Assembly: GCA_032718475.1 (NCBI GenBank)
Contig: JAUCBJ010002986.1
Span: forward strand, 1 to 64,000
DNA: 64,000 nucleotides
Reading direction: 5' to 3'
From: Nemertoderma westbladi
Taxonomy: Eukaryota; Xenacoelomorpha; Nemertodermatida; Nemertodermatidae
Shown here: piece by piece, positions 33,855-43,898 of the stretch
Position numbering within the stretch: the stretch's first letter is position 1
Layout: each line of letters opens with the position of its first letter
Program-made: the position numbers and the translations under genes
Notes under the pieces: model-generated
Seen by the model: only the letters and a program-made list of their open reading frames with translations
Told to the model about the DNA's origin: nothing
Database searches by the model: none

Positions 33855-34619
33855 GTTTGTTTAATCTTTATTCAACTACAGTAGGCCTATACTACTGTAC
33901 AAATGTAAAATGTTATACACTAAGAATATTTGTAGATTAATTAGAAAGCGAAAAACTAATTTACTGGATATTCAATAAAAGATTACTGAATTATGGCACA
34001 AGGTATTGACCGCACGTTTTGGCCTACCCCACCATTGACAGCGCAAGCAGATGATTAAAGAAGATGGTTCATAAGGGGATTGGAACATACTGTAATATTA
34101 GAGGATCCCCCAAACACCCGAGTTTATAGGGATGAATTCCTGCAATTCAAACAGCAGGAGAGGGTGAAACCGCCACAGATTTCTTCTTGCTAATCGACAT
34201 TTGAAGTGTCCTGTGGAATTCCATGACTGAGGACACTTCTGGTGGGAGTGCTGAGTGCTGAGTAATGAAGGCAGGATAACAACCCACTGCAACTACCGAC
34301 CCGTGGTGACAACCCACCATATCACTACCAAGCAGTCATAACATCATTTCCATCAATGCAATGTGAATAATCCCTTGTGGATCATTGCCACTATCCACTC
34401 AGCAAACCCTCGGAATTCAACAAATTTATCCGTGGTTTCCTATTACACCCCACCCCGTCCATAATATATAACATAATATAACATAATATAATAATATCGT
34501 AATAAGATTAACCCTATTAGACCCGGGAGGGAGGGGGGGGGGGGGGGGGGTGTTTTGTAATTCATATGTATCTTTGAGTCAGATTTGTTTTGAAAACAGA
34601 GATTTCGTGACTTTTCCTA

Positions 34620-35160
34620 AAATGTAATGTGGCTATCCAATAGAGCAAACGCTATTTATATGGCTATGTTAGTTTTCGTGCTGTGGTCCATTTCTGGCAT
34701 ACATCGTTTCTCGTGCTAAAATTTTCAAAAGTTATTTTAGTTCACTAAAATTAATTTAATTGCGGTATATAGCGGTATTTTTTGGATGCTAATCACGATT
34801 ATACAACTCAAATATAACATTCGAGAAAATTTTGGTGATATTGAATGTGCCCCCCGAGGCACGAAAAAAACAAGTAGGCCCTAGAGGAAATATGCAATAA
34901 TGAAAACTCACCACGAAATCAAATTGATTTTATGGCCATATTGTTTTTTTGGGATGCTGATCACGAATATGACACTGAAAAATATCGTACCTTATTGATT
35001 ACGGCATTTTTGGATATGTGTTAATGTGCGGCACGAAAAATATAAGCACAAATTTGATAATCAAAAATCGTTAACAAATCAACCTGAATTTTATGATATT
35101 AGGGGTATTCTGGGTCGCTGATCACGAATATGACACTCTAAAATATCGTATTATCCAACC
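34620..35160. repeat. Degenerate ~165-bp direct repeat
   Basis: Three diverged units share GCTGATCACGAATATGACAC (near 34955 and 35115), with a more diverged GCTAATCACGATTATACAAC (34780). Each is preceded by a TTTTGGAT or TTCTGGGTC stretch and followed by AAAATATCG or similar. A related CGTGATCAGCGCCCGTGAA lies at 36164 in the next intron. Confidence 0.6.
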
Positions 35161-35414
35161 AAATTAGATTTTCGACGAGGCAAATTTTAACGGGCTTCAT
35201 ATCTACCCAAACTGTTGCGTGGTAATTATTAATATTGTACTGAACAGCTGGAATCGCCGACCGCTATATATCTAATTAATTTTTAAATGATTATTGATTT
35301 AGTTTTTGGATGTGTAGGGCAGGTATGCGTTGTGATGGGTCACCTGATCAATATTAACTAATTTAACTATAATCGATATTGTTATCCTGATCTAATCTGT
35401 CTGTCTGCAATGTT

Positions 35415-35656
35415 TTGAGACAGGGAGGGAGGGGGGGGGGGGGGGGGGGGGGGGCAACTGGACGCAAATCCCATCTTGGCGAATTAATAATTCGCCTCAA
35501 TGTATATATTTCAATTTAAGGAAAGGAGCAGGTTACAGTGGCACGTTATTCTAACCAAAACAATAAACGACAACTTCATGTTATAGATTTATTATTGGGA
35601 GTAATCATCTTTTATTTGCGTCGAAAGTCTTTCCCCCCCCCCCCCCCTCCCCTATC
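35415..35656. mobile_element. hAT-like MITE with G-run termini
   Basis: The left end GAGACAGGGAGGG and a G run are matched on the right by a C run and CTCCCCTATCTG, whose reverse complement is CAGATAGGGGAG. Flanking 8-mers AATGTTTT and GATGTTTA agree at six of eight positions, as expected of an old 8-bp hAT-type target duplication. The interior carries GGAAAGGAGCAGGTTACAGT and a TAACCAAAACAATAAAC segment, shared with several other repeats in the window. Confidence 0.6.
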
Positions 35657-35768
35657 TGGATGTTTAAGAACATACTAACATAATAATATACTAACAAAAA
35701 ACTAAATACGTAATTTTTGGTTTTTATTTTGTAGAAATAAGACTAATTGAGTTTTGATCTATTTTCAG

Positions 35769-35925
35769 AACTAAAAGGAAATTGATTCGAATGCTGATAA
35801 TTATTGTGGTGATGTTTTTTCTATGTTGGACACCAATGCACATTGTTAACACATGGGTACTGCACGACAAATCCCTCTACAAGAAAATATCACCCTTAGC
35901 AATATCGATGATACATTTATTAGCT
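35769..35925 (+). CDS. Peptide GPCR exon: TM6, CCK/gastrin-receptor-like
   Basis: This 157-bp exon follows ATTTTCAG and ends at the strong donor GTAAGT. It encodes KRKLIRMLIIIVVMFFLCW followed by TPMHIVNTW, which is transmembrane helix 6 with the class-A CWxP toggle motif, then the third extracellular loop and the start of TM7 (SMIHLLA). It leaves phase 0. Rhodopsin-family receptors act at the plasma membrane through G proteins. The closest family pattern I know is the cholecystokinin/gastrin receptors, which have CWMP at this site and a PISFI-L-LS start to TM7. Confidence 0.85.
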
Positions 35926-36814
35926 GTAAGTAACAAGTAACTATGAAGCAATTAACGGTATACTATAGTAAATTACGAACATTACTTTGTTACAAGGTGA
36001 CTCTGATCAGTGACATCGAATACACTTAAAGCTGCAGAATTATCCAACCAAATTCAATTTTTGGTAGTGTAAACTTTTATGCTTAACTTATAGTTTTTGT
36101 CCCACCCGACAAGCAGCAAAAACGGTAGTTGCGATACCTCGAAAGATTTTTAATGAGTTGTATCGTGATCAGCGCCCGTGAAAACCAGTGTATTTTTAGA
36201 ATTACCCAACTTGTTGGCCTGTTTAATATTTTAATTTTAATTTTACTAGTCAGTTTTTGGTACTCTCATTATTATTTACAATCATAAAAGGTGCAATTTT
36301 AATAGCAACTAATAAATGCCGGATATTAATTACCAGGGATAAAGTTCAAGCTAGGCACACCGACTTTGCTAAACTGGGGAATTAACCCATTAAGGTTAGT
36401 ATGTTACGGGAGCAATAACATTAAATAATCAAAGAGTAACCTGGGAGATGAACTTCCAGATTCTCCGGCACGATCAGTGATATGCCTTTATAAGGAACTG
36501 ACTGTGAGGAACTGACTAGGTAGTTACTTACTTACCGGATTCAACACATTTTGATGTTTGATAAAGGAATGTAGGCTGCAAAATTACATTTAAATATTAC
36601 CCGTTAAAGATCTCCTCAACTCTTTATTAATAAAACCGGGAAATTAGTTGCTGTTTTTGTGTTATGATAAGATGTACTAACTACAGCCTACCACGTCTAT
36701 GACAAATATCAGTTGGCGGAGAATAGCTGCCCTATTGAGATCTGTGGTCGCCCGGTAATAAGTATTTTAAATTACTGCCAAAAATTAATCACATATGTAT
36801 TTTTTGTTTCCCAG

Positions 36815-36976
36815 TATTTCTCTTCTTGCTGTAATCCGTGGTGTTACGCTCTCCTCAACAAAAGATTCCGATTAAACTTCTACAGCATCCTTTGTTGCAT
36901 TCAGCCAACAAACATACAGTCGCAAGGTCAACGCACTCGCACGGTGAACTGTCGGACATCTGCTAGTATAATCTAG
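36815..36976 (+). CDS. Peptide GPCR last exon: TM7, helix 8, C-tail
   Basis: This final exon follows the acceptor TTTTTGTTTCCCAG and reads in phase 0: YFSSCCNPWCYALLNKRFR, then a tail ending CRTSASII and a stop. NPWCY is the class-A NPxxY motif. NKRFRLNF followed by two Cys (possible palmitoylation) is the helix-8 pattern of cholecystokinin receptors (family pattern NPIIYCFMNKRFR). With the previous exon it gives a continuous HLLA-YFSSC join. The C-terminal tail is short. Only the last part of the receptor is in view. TM1-5 were not found, so the gene may have far-upstream exons or be a fragment. Confidence 0.88.
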   Translation, partial: YFSSCCNPWCYALLNKRFRLNFYSILCCIQPTNIQSQGQRTRTVNCRTSASII

Positions 36977-37509
36977 AGTAAACTCAACGGTTCCACATCA
37001 TAAAGACACTCTACAAAGGGTAAAACTCCCTTGTAGTGGAAGTCCTAAATGTTTAGATTATGTATTTAGTCAAATATTATGGAATAGTATACATAGACAA
37101 ACAAACCTGAAATTTTTGTTTATCGACTTTCGTAAAAAATAGAGTTAAATGATATTTTTGATAACTTTATTTTTAATTATGCAAAGCGCTACTTAATAAC
37201 ATTTCGGATTGATTATAGTTTATAGGCAGAACGGACGTTATGAAAATATATTTTAACAAAGTCAAGAACAGACTTAACTTGATGTCTATGTTGCTTATTG
37301 GTGCGTTTTGTAGTATTATATTAGTTAGTTGTTGTATGTGTCTTTTTTATTGTTTAATTGTGTAAAATATATGGTCCATTCCATAAAATATTAGACAAAA
37401 TTTAGTGAAAATTTTTTTTGTTTCAAACCTCATAAAATTATATATATCTTATGAAAGCTGGTGGATGATGAGTAGATGATAGTAGATGATACAGGAGCAT
37501 CCAGAAAAA
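36977..37509. other. 3' flank of GPCR gene, noncoding
   Basis: This is AT-rich sequence after the GPCR stop. It presumably includes its 3' UTR, but I could not pick a convincing polyadenylation signal. Nothing else is seen. Confidence 0.4.
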
Positions 37510-38077
37510 ATACAATTCGGTAGTGGCCCGGGTCAACAAGGACCGCGTCCCTCAGTGGTGCACCAAGCTGGGGTCGAAATATCAGCTACTGGAACAGAAG
37601 ACAAATAAGAAAGTAGAACCAACCTGTTGAAATGTAAAAAGACACTAAAGATTGCTACAATGAAAGCACGCACGCTGAAAGCACAGAGCAAACAGGGTGA
37701 CATGGTCGCTCTGGCAATGGAATATAACATTGACATCATCTGCACCAAGAACATCGGATTTGTCATGAAGACACTGCCATGAAGTACAATGACATTGGAA
37801 ATGGGTGGACGTTAGTAACAAGCTCAGCAGTAAGAAACTCGGCCAAAGCATCAATCGAACCAGGGTAATGATTGCAACATTTGATGGGAATCCCAAGACA
37901 ACAGTTATATGTTGCTACAGTCCAACCAATGCATCAGAGACAGAACAAGCAGATCTGACTGGAATAACAAAGGACATTCTGAAACACAATGTCAAAAGTC
38001 ATTGCTGGTGACCTGAATGCGCAAATTGGCCCCGAAGACATCAAGGCCTATAACATCAGGTCAAACAGAAATTGGTA
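37510..38077 (+). mobile_element. LINE APE-endonuclease fragment, left part
   Basis: This is the N-terminal coding part of an RTE-like LINE. Interrupted frames give ATMKARTLKAQSKQGDMVAL, EYNIDIIC, RVMIATFDGNPKT and a TTVICCYSPTNASETEQADL segment. These are pieces of an apurinic/apyrimidinic-type endonuclease that nicks the target for priming. Stops and frameshifts (for example one extra A near 37994) make it dead. It continues at 43418 on the far side of a nested insertion, with 37926-38077 duplicated there. Confidence 0.85.
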
Positions 38078-38622
38078 GTATTACTACTAGGATCGGCATG
38101 CTGCATTGCAGCTGCATTTTTAAGAATGCTGTGCCGGCTTGTCAACAAAATTGCGCCGCCACAACTCCCTATCACCCATGACATTTGCTAGATCATCCGC
38201 ATCTTCAAGGCCAGTGTCCTTTAAGATGCGTCTCAAGAAAGTCATGGGCTGTCCACCAAGCTTATTCACTCCATGAGGTTGCCATAGTACAAGATTATGC
38301 ACTGGTTGGTCCTCACGGCGAAAGCAATGTCCTGCAAAGCGGAGGCGATTTTGTTCTAGTGTCAAGCTTGGGAGAACCAATGAGACACCTCCAATGTTAT
38401 ATCCCTCAGGACATTGACAGTATATTATATTATATTCATCTTTAAAAATAACACACGAAGCACAAAAATTACTGGACAAACATAATTCAACCACCACCAG
38501 CTGTCATTACCCATCACCTAGCAACCGTATAAACACAAGGTAGAATATTGCCTACAGGACTGCAATACCAGTACTGTCTGCAGCTAATACCTGAATACTG
38601 CTGTACTGTAATGAACTGCCCA

Positions 38623-41600
38623 TCACACCGGATTGCTGTCGGCGTTACTGAGGACGATGGACGTTTCCCCAACATCGCACCTCACCGGACGCTTCCTGGC
38701 GGACCGATTGCCACGCAGACAGAGGAGGGCTGATCGCAATAGCGCGAAGCTCAGCCGCCTGCGCACCCACGCCACGCACTCGGAGTACGGGTAGTCACGT
38801 TTGTCGGACAGCTTCAGTGACAAGCGCTTGAGGAACTGCGACGCTGCCGGCGAAGTTCCACCAAACGTCGAGAAGATAAGCGGAGTGAAGCTGGCGTGCT
38901 CGACTTCCCGCAACCGGTCCTCGTACTTGAGTCTCTTGCGAGACTCGTGGTGTAGGTGGGCTGCCGGAAGGGACATCGCCGCGTTGGTGTCTGCCAGCGG
39001 ATTAAAGACTGAGACGTCGATGAACGTCTTCTGGAAGCGGTTGCCCCAGAATCCGCTCACCGAAACGTCTAGCCTCGCCTGCTGGTCTGTCGAAGTCGAC
39101 CGATGACTGAAAGTCTCGCCCGATAATGGCTGGAGTTGCGGTTCCACCCCTACATTGTGGGCCACCTCGGTTAGGGTGTCGGCAACGAAGTCGCGGATCT
39201 CGTTGTGCCGAATGGAGGGGAATCCTCCAGTGGGGCACGACAGGACGTGGGACGAGGTAAATCGCACCCCACAGGCACAACGAGATGGAAGATTCGGCGG
39301 CGTCCAGCCGTAGCGGAGGCACAAGGAGTCGCGGAACTCTTGTTTATCGAGGTGAGTTTCATGTAGAGTCAGAGGTTTGCAGTTCAGCCAGGCGGACGCT
39401 CCTTTCTCGCTTACCAGGTTACAAAGGTTGGCTTGGAGTTGGGGCAGCTTGGCTATTACTTGGTCCTTCTTTATTTTGTTTACAGCCGCTGCCACAATTT
39501 TGATTGACTTCACAACCTTCATCTGTTCCTCCCTGACCCCCGACATGGATTCCGCGGTGGCCTCGACGAACGGTTCACACACGAGGCGGGAGTGCCGGTA
39601 CTGAGACGAGAGATCCTGAGGAACTGGTATTCCAAGCCCGCCGTCGCGAATCGGCAGCGACAACAACTCCCGCTCATCCACCGGAATGGCTGGGCGGTCC
39701 GTGAGGCGGCAGAGAAACCGGTTTACCGCCTCCTCCAACTCCCCGAACTGGTCCGTCGCACCCGGAACCACCCGGGCAATGTAGCGCCAGCGGCACGCCA
39801 GGCCGAACGCCAACCCCGCATAGGCGCAGTGCGGGTCCACCGCCGCTATATCGCTAAGTCGTTCGACGTCGGCTGCGAACCCCTCAACCTTCTCCTGGGT
39901 GAAACTCCGACGGAACTCCTCGGTCCCGATGACACCACCAAGGAGTTTGTTCCCGACACAGTTGATGGAGACGTTGTAGCCGGCGAACAGCTTCTCTGCC
40001 TCCGCAAGTTTGTCCGGTTTCACGGTGAGGCAACACTTGGTGGGGTAGTACCCATAGAGCGGCCCCCGGGTCAGCGCGATCACAAGGAACTTCAGGAGCT
40101 CAGTCAGCTTCCCAGCCGCGTTCCCGTCGTCTGCGTACCATTTCTGATCCGTGGTACACCCACGCTCCAACTCGCCCACGAACGGGAGCGCCCCACAGCC
40201 GTACATGGCCATCGCGACGGGGTCTCCTTGGGTTGTTCCTTCCTCCGACAGCAAGGTTTCCCCCCCCACGAACAGCCGCGCCGGTTCGCTGTAGCAGTTA
40301 GCTACGATCTTGTGGAGCCCGGGGCACACTACGCGGATGTTGTGTAACGCCCCCTCACGGTTGAGCGCGTTAAACGCGTTGGTTGCATCCACCTGGAGAA
40401 CGCCGTCGCAGTCGTCCCGCTCGAACGCGTCATTTAGACTGTGGACAGCGTACTCGATGCCGGACTTCTGCCCCAGACAGAGCTGCACCGGCCCGCCAAC
40501 CGTCTCCAGATCTTCGCGAATGCAGCGGATCGCCGCCTTCCCGATCACTCGTCGGAGAACCTCGCCGATCCCGATGGGTCGGACGCCGGGGTTCTTATCT
40601 AGCGCGATGAGTCGGGCGGATAACAGCGCCGACAGAGTCCCGGAGGGAACCGTGGTCTGCGAGATGAGTTTACCCAGACTCGCGATCCGATCGCACAACT
40701 CCGTAGACTGCGAGCGGAACTTCGTCAGCAGGTGTTTCCACCCCTGAACATCGACACCGGAAGGACCCGCGGCGTTCCCCTTCATCCTGAGCAGGCTGGA
40801 GAGAACCAGCTGCCCGGTCAGCTGTTCGAACACCACGGCGTGGTGCTCGGGAGCGCCCTCGAACTCGGTCAGCATGATCGACTTGTCCGCGGGTTTGGCG
40901 GGAGGGTGCTTCTCCAGCAATACATCGCGAACCACCTTTGTGACACCGTCTTTATCCGTGAACGTGTCGTTGAGTCCCAAAGGTTTACCCCGGTGTAACT
41001 GACCGAGGCATCTGGTAGCCGCCGAGATGTTCCCGGTCAGCATGTGGCGGATGAAAGCCTTCTGTTGCGCGACGTTCTGCGACACGGATTGAACCCGTTT
41101 CGGGAGGTGGGCTTGGATAGCCCGGGCTTCAACGAGCAACTCCTTAAACTCGGCCCTCTTCCAGCTCGCCAGCCTCCTCACCAGCACGCTTCTATTGGTC
41201 GCCGTGGTGGACTTGCGACTGGGTTTCTGTAGAAGCAGGGCAGGCAGTATCATCAGCGCAGGGAGGGCGACCTTCTGTAGCGGGTTTTCCATAGTTGCCA
41301 GCCCAACGATCCTCGACATCTCACTGACCAGGTCTCTACCTATAGCACCAGGGGGGACCAGGAACAGATTAGCCCGCCAGTGTACAATGGTATCGTACGC
41401 TTGGGTTATTGCGGACTCCAACCGTTGAGTGGGAAATCTACTGTCGCACCAAACCGCTTCTACAGGCGAACTCCTGGCAACGCCGGACACCCTAGGGGCG
41501 AGGGGGGCAACGCCGGACACCGTAGGGGCGAGGGGGGCAACGCCGGACACCGTAGGGGCGAGGGGGGCAATGCCGGACACCATAGGGGCGAGGGGGGCAA

Positions 41601-42258
41601 CGCCGGACACCCTAGGGGCAGGGGGGGCTAAAACAGACACCGTTGGGGCGAGGGGGGCGACACCAGACACCGAAGGGGCGACCCCGGACACCATAGGGGA
41701 GAGGGGGGCAACACCGGACGCCATAGGGGTGAGGGGGGCAACACCGGACACCGTAGGGGCGAGGGGGGCAAAACCAGACACCGTAGGGGCGAGGGGGGCG
41801 ACACCAGACACCGTAGGGGCGAGGGGGGCGACATCAGACACCATAGGGGCGAGGTGGGCGACACCAGACACCGTAGGGGCGAGGGGGGCAACACCAGACA
41901 CAGTAGTGGCGACACCAGACACAATGGGGGCCCGGGGAGAAGCACCTGACACCAGGGTGTCACTGAGCGAGTGGAATGAGCCATCGCTGTCCGACAATTC
42001 CACCAACGTCTCATCGAAGGACTCGTCCGCCCTCCCCTTCTCGGCAGGAGTCGGCTGGGAGAACGAAGTAGGTGCAGCCAAATCACGTGGTCCATCGCTG
42101 GTCGGGGTGGGTTGGGATTGGCTGATCTGCGAACCGGCCCCACCATTCCGGCACTGTCTTCGCGTACCTGGAACGCAGTCCAGGCAGTCTATCTTTCCCT
42201 TCACGCAGGCGCAGCCCCGCACGCAAGTGCTGTTGAAGCCGCAACCGCAACACGGCAT
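38623..42258 (-). CDS. RLE-type LINE polyprotein (reverse transcriptase/endonuclease)
   Basis: This protein performs target-primed reverse transcription. Residues 1-38 form a cysteine-rich motif (CCGCGFNSTC, CACVKGKIDCLDC, then C) resembling metal-binding CXC-type domains and probably binding nucleic acid. Residues ~106-263 are a run of imperfect VSGVAPLAPT decapeptides. The central RT carries VDATNAF near 622, TTQGDPVAMAMYGCG, and the catalytic WYADDG near 708. The C-terminus has a zinc knuckle (CACGVRFTSSHVLSC near 992-1006), then RHNEIRD and the nuclease-like residues RLDVSV (near 1063) and FIDVSVFNP (near 1083). That order, CCHC followed by a PD-(D/E)XK-like fold, is the layout of R2/NeSL/CRE-class LINEs. 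No APE domain is present. Clade below the RLE group is undecided. The start is the first Met and directly precedes the Cys motif. Confidence 0.9.
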   Translation of the reverse strand: MPCCGCGFNSTCVRGCACVKGKIDCLDCVPGTRRQCRNGGAGSQISQSQPTPTSDGPRDLAAPTSFSQPTPAEKGRADESFDETLVELSDSDGSFHSLSDTLVSGASPRAPIVSGVATTVSGVAPLAPTVSGVAHLAPMVSDVAPLAPTVSGVAPLAPTVSGFAPLAPTVSGVAPLTPMASGVAPLSPMVSGVAPSVSGVAPLAPTVSVLAPPAPRVSGVAPLAPMVSGIAPLAPTVSGVAPLAPTVSGVAPLAPRVSGVARSSPVEAVWCDSRFPTQRLESAITQAYDTIVHWRANLFLVPPGAIGRDLVSEMSRIVGLATMENPLQKVALPALMILPALLLQKPSRKSTTATNRSVLVRRLASWKRAEFKELLVEARAIQAHLPKRVQSVSQNVAQQKAFIRHMLTGNISAATRCLGQLHRGKPLGLNDTFTDKDGVTKVVRDVLLEKHPPAKPADKSIMLTEFEGAPEHHAVVFEQLTGQLVLSSLLRMKGNAAGPSGVDVQGWKHLLTKFRSQSTELCDRIASLGKLISQTTVPSGTLSALLSARLIALDKNPGVRPIGIGEVLRRVIGKAAIRCIREDLETVGGPVQLCLGQKSGIEYAVHSLNDAFERDDCDGVLQVDATNAFNALNREGALHNIRVVCPGLHKIVANCYSEPARLFVGGETLLSEEGTTQGDPVAMAMYGCGALPFVGELERGCTTDQKWYADDGNAAGKLTELLKFLVIALTRGPLYGYYPTKCCLTVKPDKLAEAEKLFAGYNVSINCVGNKLLGGVIGTEEFRRSFTQEKVEGFAADVERLSDIAAVDPHCAYAGLAFGLACRWRYIARVVPGATDQFGELEEAVNRFLCRLTDRPAIPVDERELLSLPIRDGGLGIPVPQDLSSQYRHSRLVCEPFVEATAESMSGVREEQMKVVKSIKIVAAAVNKIKKDQVIAKLPQLQANLCNLVSEKGASAWLNCKPLTLHETHLDKQEFRDSLCLRYGWTPPNLPSRCACGVRFTSSHVLSCPTGGFPSIRHNEIRDFVADTLTEVAHNVGVEPQLQPLSGETFSHRSTSTDQQARLDVSVSGFWGNRFQKTFIDVSVFNPLADTNAAMSLPAAHLHHESRKRLKYEDRLREVEHASFTPLIFSTFGGTSPAASQFLKRLSLKLSDKRDYPYSECVAWVRRRLSFALLRSALLCLRGNRSARKRPVRCDVGETSIVLSNADSNPV
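41470..41940. repeat. 30-bp coding minisatellite inside RLE ORF
   Basis: About 16 units of a 30-bp GC-rich repeat (CACCGTAGGGGCGAGGGGGG followed by a CAACGCCGGA-like part on +) keep the minus frame and encode VSGVAPLAPT-like decapeptides. Two units are shortened (VATT- and SVSGVAP-like), by in-frame deletions. The opposite strand is also open through the array. Confidence 0.93.
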
Positions 42259-43417
42259 TCCTCTTCAGGCGACAGTGGCGGCTCACAAAGAGCGCAACCT
42301 ATCGAAGCGTGGCGAAAGCAGCCCAGTCGGTCAACTTCAAAGGCAGCTAGGCGTAGGGCCGGTATCATGTACAATACCGTCAATCATCTGCCTTCTACAG
42401 CAGAGAACCTACAGCAGTCAAGTGCAGTGTAGAGAGTGTTGGTACTATCCAATATCTAATACTATGATAGTATTTCTCCAATTTCTTCCAATGTTATATA
42501 GTGTCGGGTTGGAGATGTGTGCATTGTACTTGACACAATGAACCCGGCGTAGCATTCTTGTGAATGTGCCATCCAGAGATTTGGTGTCCTCAGCATTTAG
42601 AGCCCAGCATGGACTCCCATAGAGGAGTGCTGGAACTACTGCTGCTCTAAATAATCGGACCTTAAGTTTCCGATTAATTCTCGGTGACTTCCAAATCCTG
42701 GAAAGCCTATTTAAGGCTGCCCATGCCTTTCCCTTACGTATTCGAAGGTCCTCATCTGACTTCCGGATCCATGATCCCAGGTAACAGAAGTCGTCCACAT
42801 GCTCAAGCATACCATCCTTTGAGCTTATAATCATCCGATCAGAGACTTGCTGAGGACTTTCAAAGTTAACTGTCAAAATTTTGGTCTTTCTAGTGTTAAT
42901 AAAAAGACCAACACTAGAAGCAGCATGTTCTAATGAGCTGAGGAGCCGTTGGGCTCCCTCTAATGATTCTGAGAGTACTCCTAAGTCATCAGCAAAGTCT
43001 AGATCAGTTAGGTACTTGGCACGATTTCCTCGACTTCTGGAGCCAGTAGGTGGAGTTATCATCACCCCATCATCATTATGATGATCTAAGGACATGCGTA
43101 GAAGAGTCAACCACAATTATGAACAATAATGGTGCAAGTGTGTCTCCCTGGAGGACGCCCCTAACACTTCAAATGGTTCTGTTTCACCGTCAACAGTAGA
43201 CACAAATGTTGTCGAACCATCGTATACTGATCTGATTGCTGCAATAATTTCATCAGGAATCCCATATAATGAAAGTATGCTGAACATACGTGAGCGGGAG
43301 ACTGAATCAAAGGCGTTGAAGAAGTCAACAAAGATAACAGCCATATGCCTGTTTTTCTTTTTTGGTAACTCTTTAATTATCCTTATAAGTACCAAAATGG
43401 GCTCCATGGTCCCACGA

Positions 43418-43898
43418 CCAATGCATCAGAGACAGAACAAGCAGATCTGACTGGACTTAAAAAGGAGATTCTGAAACACAATGTCAAAGTCATTGCTAGT
43501 GACCTGAATGCGCAAATTGGCCCCGATGACATCAAGGCCTATAATACCAAGTCAAACAGAAATTATTGGTACTTACTCTTAGACCTAATGGAAGAATGTG
43601 AATTGATACCATCAAACAACACATTCGAAAAGAGTAAGGGGAAGCTATGGACCTTTCAATACCCTAATGGAACCAAAGCACAACTGGATTACATCCTTAT
43701 AAACAAAAAGTGGAGAAATAGCATGATTAACTTTCAGGCATACAGCACGTTCAACCTAATTGGTTCTGACTGTGAAACGTGACTGCAGAGATCGGACTCA
43801 GTATAAGAGCCAGCAAACCCAAGACAAGCAAGCGAATCAAATATGACTGACAGAAACTCAGAACTGAACATTTCTTATCTCTTTTTTGTGGAATGAAC
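43418..43898 (+). mobile_element. LINE APE-endonuclease fragment, right part
   Basis: Continues the endonuclease fragment at 37510-38077. It repeats 37926-38077 (as 43418-43571) and then runs on through LLDLMEECELIPSNNTFEKS, KGKLWTFQYPNGTKAQLDYI and NKKWRNSMINFQAYSTF to a degraded GSD (the expected GSDH catalytic His region reads GSDCET). Homology fades near 43898 at a short (TA)n run, so no RT part follows. Confidence 0.85.

Larger units (their letters stand above)
33855..35768. other. Intron of GPCR gene, repeat-rich
   Basis: This intron lies between the loop-3 exon and the TM6 exon. It contains a degenerate direct repeat (34620-35160) and a hAT-like MITE (35415-35656), listed separately. 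A G run also lies at 34522-34550. Confidence 0.6.
38403..42486 (-). mobile_element. Full-length LINE with restriction-like endonuclease
   Basis: A ~4.08-kb retrotransposon flanked by a perfect 13-bp target duplication, TCCAATGTTATAT (38390-38402 and 42487-42499), inside LINE-A. Minus-strand order: a 5' UTR of about 230 bp, one 1211-codon ORF (42258-38623), and a ~220-bp 3' UTR ending in an AT-rich stretch and GTCAATGTCCTGAGGG, with no poly(A). The GC content of the ORF is much higher than its surroundings, so it stands out as recently arrived. The intact ORF and the perfect TSD agree with that. Confidence 0.93.
38078..43417 (-). mobile_element. LINE-A copy (-), split by the RLE retrotransposon
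   Basis: A 5'-truncated LINE-A copy on the minus strand. The tail ACTACTAGGATC is at 38082-38093, with the C-terminal coding part at 38120-38389. The rest of the RT is at 42500-43417 and includes LDFADDLGVLSE and DFFNAFDSVSRS. The break between the two parts falls between YNIG and GVSL, which are joined in the intact copy at 17.7 kb. Small frameshifts near 43105 and 43155 disable the frame. It sits inside a + strand endonuclease fragment (37510-38077 and 43418-43898). Confidence 0.92.

Noticed and set aside
38548-42541. Several long + strand open frames across the RLE element (for example 41429-42541, 370 codons; 39592-40347)
   Set aside because: They are antisense shadows of the GC-rich minus-strand ORF. 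Their content is low complexity and frame-shifted repeats of the minisatellite, with no recognisable domain.
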